Source: Bin55 sp965220235
GTDB taxonomy: Bacteria; Pseudomonadota; Gammaproteobacteria; Pseudomonadales; Azotimanducaceae
DNA: 64,000 nucleotides
NCBI GenBank assembly: GCA_965220235.1
Contig: OZ244815.1
Coordinates: forward strand, 2,728,001-2,792,000
Reading direction: 5' to 3'
Below the pieces are notes generated by a model, which had not been told where the DNA came from, searched no databases, and saw nothing but the letters and a program-made list of their open reading frames with translations. The translations under genes and the position numbers were made by a program. How positions within the stretch are numbered: position 1 is the first letter of the stretch; the number at the start of each line of letters is the position of its first letter. Shown piece after piece: positions 61,247 to 64,000 of the stretch.

Positions 61247-63109
61247 ATGCTGAGACCTAAATTCGCAAAAATCGCTGTACGCTTGATTGGAATAGCGAGC
61301 GCCATTTTCACGACCTCGTACGTGCATTCTGACGTTGCTAGTACCGAAGAACAAGGCGCCGAACTTGAAGAAGTGATGATCATTGCCAGTCGGTTGGACG
61401 CGGACGTCATCGGTATAGAGTCAATTGATCTAAGTGAATCATCGCCTCCGTTCACGTTAGCACAGGCCCTGCGCTCACTTAGTAGCACGTCAATTTCCCA
61501 GTCCGGAAACGTTGGTTCATTAACTCAGTTACGTGTACGTGGTGCTGAAGCGGATCATGTGAAGATACTGCTGAATGGCAATCCAGTCAATCTCGCTTCA
61601 GGGAGTCTGAACCTCTCCACTATCTCACCGATCGCGATTTCTCAAATTGACGCACTTAACGGACCTCGTAGCGCAATATGGGGACACGACGCGCTCGCCG
61701 GCGTCATAAATCTCACAACGTCGCCAATCAATCCCGTGAATCGTGTTTATGCTGATACTGGTTCGAATCAAACCTGGTCTTTAGGGACCGACCTTGGCAC
61801 AGAGATCGCTGACGTGCCAATTTCCCTTCACATCGCTAAACGCGAAAGTGAAGGGACAAACGTCTCCTACGAAGGCACTGAACCTGACGGGTTCAGCCAA
61901 GACGCTTTACACGCGGGTTACCAAAAAATAGGCGCGAACTTTCAAGCTGAAGGATTCGTCCGCGGTACGAACAGCTCTTCCGACTACGACCCGATTCCAC
62001 GGGATGGTGACCGACGCGTTGACGTCGATGACCAAATTCTCGCCCAGCGATTCACATGGCAACCAAGCGATGAATTGCAACTTTCTGCGAACGGGAGTCG
62101 AACGCGTTCGACGCTCCGCAACTTCAATGAAGGCAATGAAACGAACTCATCAAGCGGAGATCTGACACGTTTTTCCGTCGAAGGTCGCTATTCCCTAGCG
62201 CCTTCGCATGACTTCGGTTTTCTCCTTGACCACGCTATGGAGGAGTTTGAGCAACGTGGTTCGTCAAGTTTCTTTGGCGACCCAAACTATGAAGAGACGA
62301 TGGCAACCACCGGCTTGGTCGGCGAATATGTAGTCGCGTCCGATCGATTCCAATGGCATTCGTCGCTACGCGGCGAACAAAACAGTGAATTTGGTGATTC
62401 GACAGCCTGGCAAACCAGTGTACTGTTACGGCAGGATGCAATCTCTTGGTCCTATTCTGTCGGTGTAGGTATCAAGAACCCAACGTTTATTGAACGATTT
62501 GGGTTCACACCGGATACCTTTCTTGGCAATCCAGATCTAAAACCGGAACATTCACTTCAGCACCAAATTGCTCTCCAGTTCGAACGAATCGCTCAGTCAA
62601 TGAAAATCGTGCTGTATTCGAGCACTTTGGAAGACGAGATCAATGGATTCTCGTATAACTCAGAAGCCAACCAATTTACCGCGGCAAACCTAGAGTCGAA
62701 GAGTCGACGACGAGGCGGGGAAATTCGTTACACACACACGATCGAGAACTTAACGTTCGAAACTAATTACGCCTATGTGAATAGCGAAGAAGGAGAAGAA
62801 CTCGAGATTCGTCGGCCAAAGCACCTCGCGAACATCGACGTTCGTTACGCTTTCAATGACCGTATAAGATCGACTAGCTCCGTGCACTACGTTGGCGACC
62901 AATTGGACCGAGACTTTTCCACGTTTCCCGCAACGATCGTAACTCTCGACGGCCATATTCTCGGCAGTCTTTCGATTGAATATGACGTTACGCCAAAACT
63001 AACACTCAACGGCATGGTCGAGAACATACTGAATACCCAGTATGAACATGTTTACGGGTTACGAACCCCTGGCCGAACTTTCAATATCGGCGTGCGAGCT
63101 ACATTTTGA
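61247..63109 (+). CDS. TonB-dependent outer membrane receptor, BtuB-like
   Basis: A 620-residue receptor. A signal peptide covers about 1-29, followed by a TonB-box-like stretch (LEEVMIIASR). The plug domain has TLAQALRSLSSTSISQSGN, QLRVRGAEADHVKILLNG and DALNGPRSAIWGHDALAGVINL. The 22-strand barrel ends in the aromatic residue of NIGVRATF. Size and plug resemble BtuB/cobalamin and small siderophore receptors. Only 64 bases precede it, too few for a cobalamin riboswitch. Its TGA stop overlaps the TTG start of the next gene, so a functional link with the peptidase is likely. Confidence 0.9.
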   Translation: MLRPKFAKIAVRLIGIASAIFTTSYVHSDVASTEEQGAELEEVMIIASRLDADVIGIESIDLSESSPPFTLAQALRSLSSTSISQSGNVGSLTQLRVRGAEADHVKILLNGNPVNLASGSLNLSTISPIAISQIDALNGPRSAIWGHDALAGVINLTTSPINPVNRVYADTGSNQTWSLGTDLGTEIADVPISLHIAKRESEGTNVSYEGTEPDGFSQDALHAGYQKIGANFQAEGFVRGTNSSSDYDPIPRDGDRRVDVDDQILAQRFTWQPSDELQLSANGSRTRSTLRNFNEGNETNSSSGDLTRFSVEGRYSLAPSHDFGFLLDHAMEEFEQRGSSSFFGDPNYEETMATTGLVGEYVVASDRFQWHSSLRGEQNSEFGDSTAWQTSVLLRQDAISWSYSVGVGIKNPTFIERFGFTPDTFLGNPDLKPEHSLQHQIALQFERIAQSMKIVLYSSTLEDEINGFSYNSEANQFTAANLESKSRRRGGEIRYTHTIENLTFETNYAYVNSEEGEELEIRRPKHLANIDVRYAFNDRIRSTSSVHYVGDQLDRDFSTFPATIVTLDGHILGSLSIEYDVTPKLTLNGMVENILNTQYEHVYGLRTPGRTFNIGVRATF

Positions 63110-64000
63110 ACGCCGAGAGGATTCGTCAGTATGTAGACACTATATGGGATAGTGAGATCGTACCTACCCTCGTTAGGTACATCGAAATCCCGAATAAATC
63201 GCCTGCGTTCGACGACGAATGGGAAAGTAACGGGTATATGCAAGGAGCCGCGGAACTGTTGCTAGACGCAATTCCTCGTATACCCGTTAAACACGCTGAA
63301 TCAAAGATCTTCAAGCTCCCGGGCCGGACACCTGTAATCCTTATCGACATACCTGCCACACAGGACTGTGTCGGTAACGTCCTCTGCTACGGACATTACG
63401 ACAAACAACCGGAATTCACTGGCTGGGAAGAAGGGTTCGGACCTTGGACACCGGTCATACGCGACGGTCGTCTATATGGACGTGGCGGCGCTGACGACGG
63501 CTATGCGATTTTCGCGACACTTGCGGCGATTAGCGCGCTCGACGATCAGGGTATTGGTCACCCTAGGTGCTGTGTGCTCATAGAAGGCTGCGAAGAAAGC
63601 GGTAGCTTCGACTTACCTTTCTACATTGATGAATTACGTGAATTCATCGGCAAACCAGATCTACTGATTTGTCTCGATGCGGAGTGCGGTAACTACGATC
63701 AACTCTGGCTGACGACGTCGTTGCGTGGTTTAGTAAGCGGAACGCTCCAAGCAAACGTCCTCACCGAAGGTATTCACTCAGGAGCTGCGGGAGGGGTCGT
63801 TCCATCTAGTTTCCGAATTCTTCGGGCCCAACTCGACCGAATCGAAGACGCGCAAACGGGGCAACTCATCGACGCGCTTCGCGGTCCCATTCCAGATCGC
63901 GTTACAGCTGAAGCAACATCAGCAGCTGAAACATTAGGTACATCTGTCATTCATCGCTACCCTTGGCATGACCAGACCCGTCCCGACACCAGTGATATTG
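63106..64000 (+). CDS. M20 family metallopeptidase, N-terminal part (runs off window)
   Basis: The frame starts with TTG at 63106, inside the stop of the TonB receptor (TTGA overlap), and is open to the window end (298 residues). Dizinc-site motifs are visible: YGHYDKQPE near residue 98 (His and Asp), YGRGGADDGYA near 124 (bridging Asp), and EGCEESGS near 158 (Glu pair, one the catalytic base). This is the carnosinase/CNDP2-like M20 group. It cleaves dipeptides or related amides in the cytoplasm. No signal peptide is seen. Coupling to a receptor suggests use of an imported compound, as inference. Confidence 0.9.
   Translation, partial: MNAERIRQYVDTIWDSEIVPTLVRYIEIPNKSPAFDDEWESNGYMQGAAELLLDAIPRIPVKHAESKIFKLPGRTPVILIDIPATQDCVGNVLCYGHYDKQPEFTGWEEGFGPWTPVIRDGRLYGRGGADDGYAIFATLAAISALDDQGIGHPRCCVLIEGCEESGSFDLPFYIDELREFIGKPDLLICLDAECGNYDQLWLTTSLRGLVSGTLQANVLTEGIHSGAAGGVVPSSFRILRAQLDRIEDAQTGQLIDALRGPIPDRVTAEATSAAETLGTSVIHRYPWHDQTRPDTSDI

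Noticed and set aside
1..64000. CRISPR arrays, insertion sequences, prophage genes or integrase/attachment sites
   Set aside because: No regularly spaced direct repeats, transposase, integrase or phage structural gene was seen; the tRNA-Pro gene has no integrase beside it.

Overview
The window is a chromosomal segment of a free-living, aerobic Gammaproteobacterium, probably marine, at roughly 50% G+C. The evidence is gene order. A block on mostly one strand reads ilvI-ilvN-ilvC-pssA-msrP, then rluD diverging from bamD, then murJ-ribF-lspA, rpsT, and proB-obgE-rpmA-rplU diverging from ispB. This is Pseudomonas-like synteny with some usual members missing (no ileS between ribF and lspA, no msrQ after msrP). 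No phage, insertion sequence, CRISPR array or rRNA operon is visible. One tRNA, Pro(CGG), is present.

Layout. 1-4.1 kb: end of an aldo/keto reductase, an SRAP/YedK abasic-site protein, an acyl-CoA dehydrogenase, an unusual tandem-duplicated winged-helix-like protein and a small membrane protein. 4.2-8.4 kb: a large Lhr-type helicase. 8.5-14.9 kb: an acyl-CoA cluster (SDR, enoyl-CoA hydratase/isomerase, two APH-fold kinases, a zinc alcohol dehydrogenase, an AMP-forming acyl-CoA ligase) that resembles in content the kinase-dependent 4-hydroxyacid pathways. 15.1-16.8 kb: a MerR-type regulator with a palindrome upstream, then a 631-bp gene-poor interval that opens with a near-consensus promoter and is rich in inverted repeats; this is the best candidate for an undescribed non-coding RNA. 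16.8-18.6 kb: a TauD-like dioxygenase and MsrP. 18.7-32.5 kb: the housekeeping block (phosphatidylserine and branched-chain amino acid synthesis, pseudouridine synthase, outer-membrane assembly, lipoprotein processing, flavin and lipid II functions, ribosomal proteins, proline and quinone side-chain synthesis).

32.6-46.3 kb: tRNA-Pro; an SDR; a glyoxalase-like protein; a membrane protein; a secreted type-B carboxylesterase; an AidB-like acyl-CoA dehydrogenase translationally coupled to a PEGA lipoprotein; an F420-type luciferase-like oxidoreductase; a sugar-nucleotide-type dehydrogenase; threonine ammonia-lyase; and an acetoin-dehydrogenase-like operon (E1 alpha, E1 beta, AcoX, E2) without E3. 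46.4-47.3 kb: a RES/Xre toxin-antitoxin pair. 47.6-53.9 kb: a flavodoxin-like protein, then an export operon (adaptor, ATPase, two FtsX/MacB-type permeases, MATE transporter). 54.0-64.0 kb: a FemAB-like acyltransferase, asnS, a deazaflavin-type reductase, lipA overlapping a leucyl aminopeptidase, cysS, a BtuB-like TonB receptor and the start of an M20 peptidase that overlaps the receptor stop codon.

Together the accessory genes point to fatty/hydroxy-acid and 2-oxo-acid oxidation, redox repair, export of toxic compounds and TonB-dependent uptake. Several genes appear to start with TTG, including rpsT, bamD, the glyoxalase-like gene and the M20 peptidase. All functions are read from sequence motifs and remembered family features; no database search was run.
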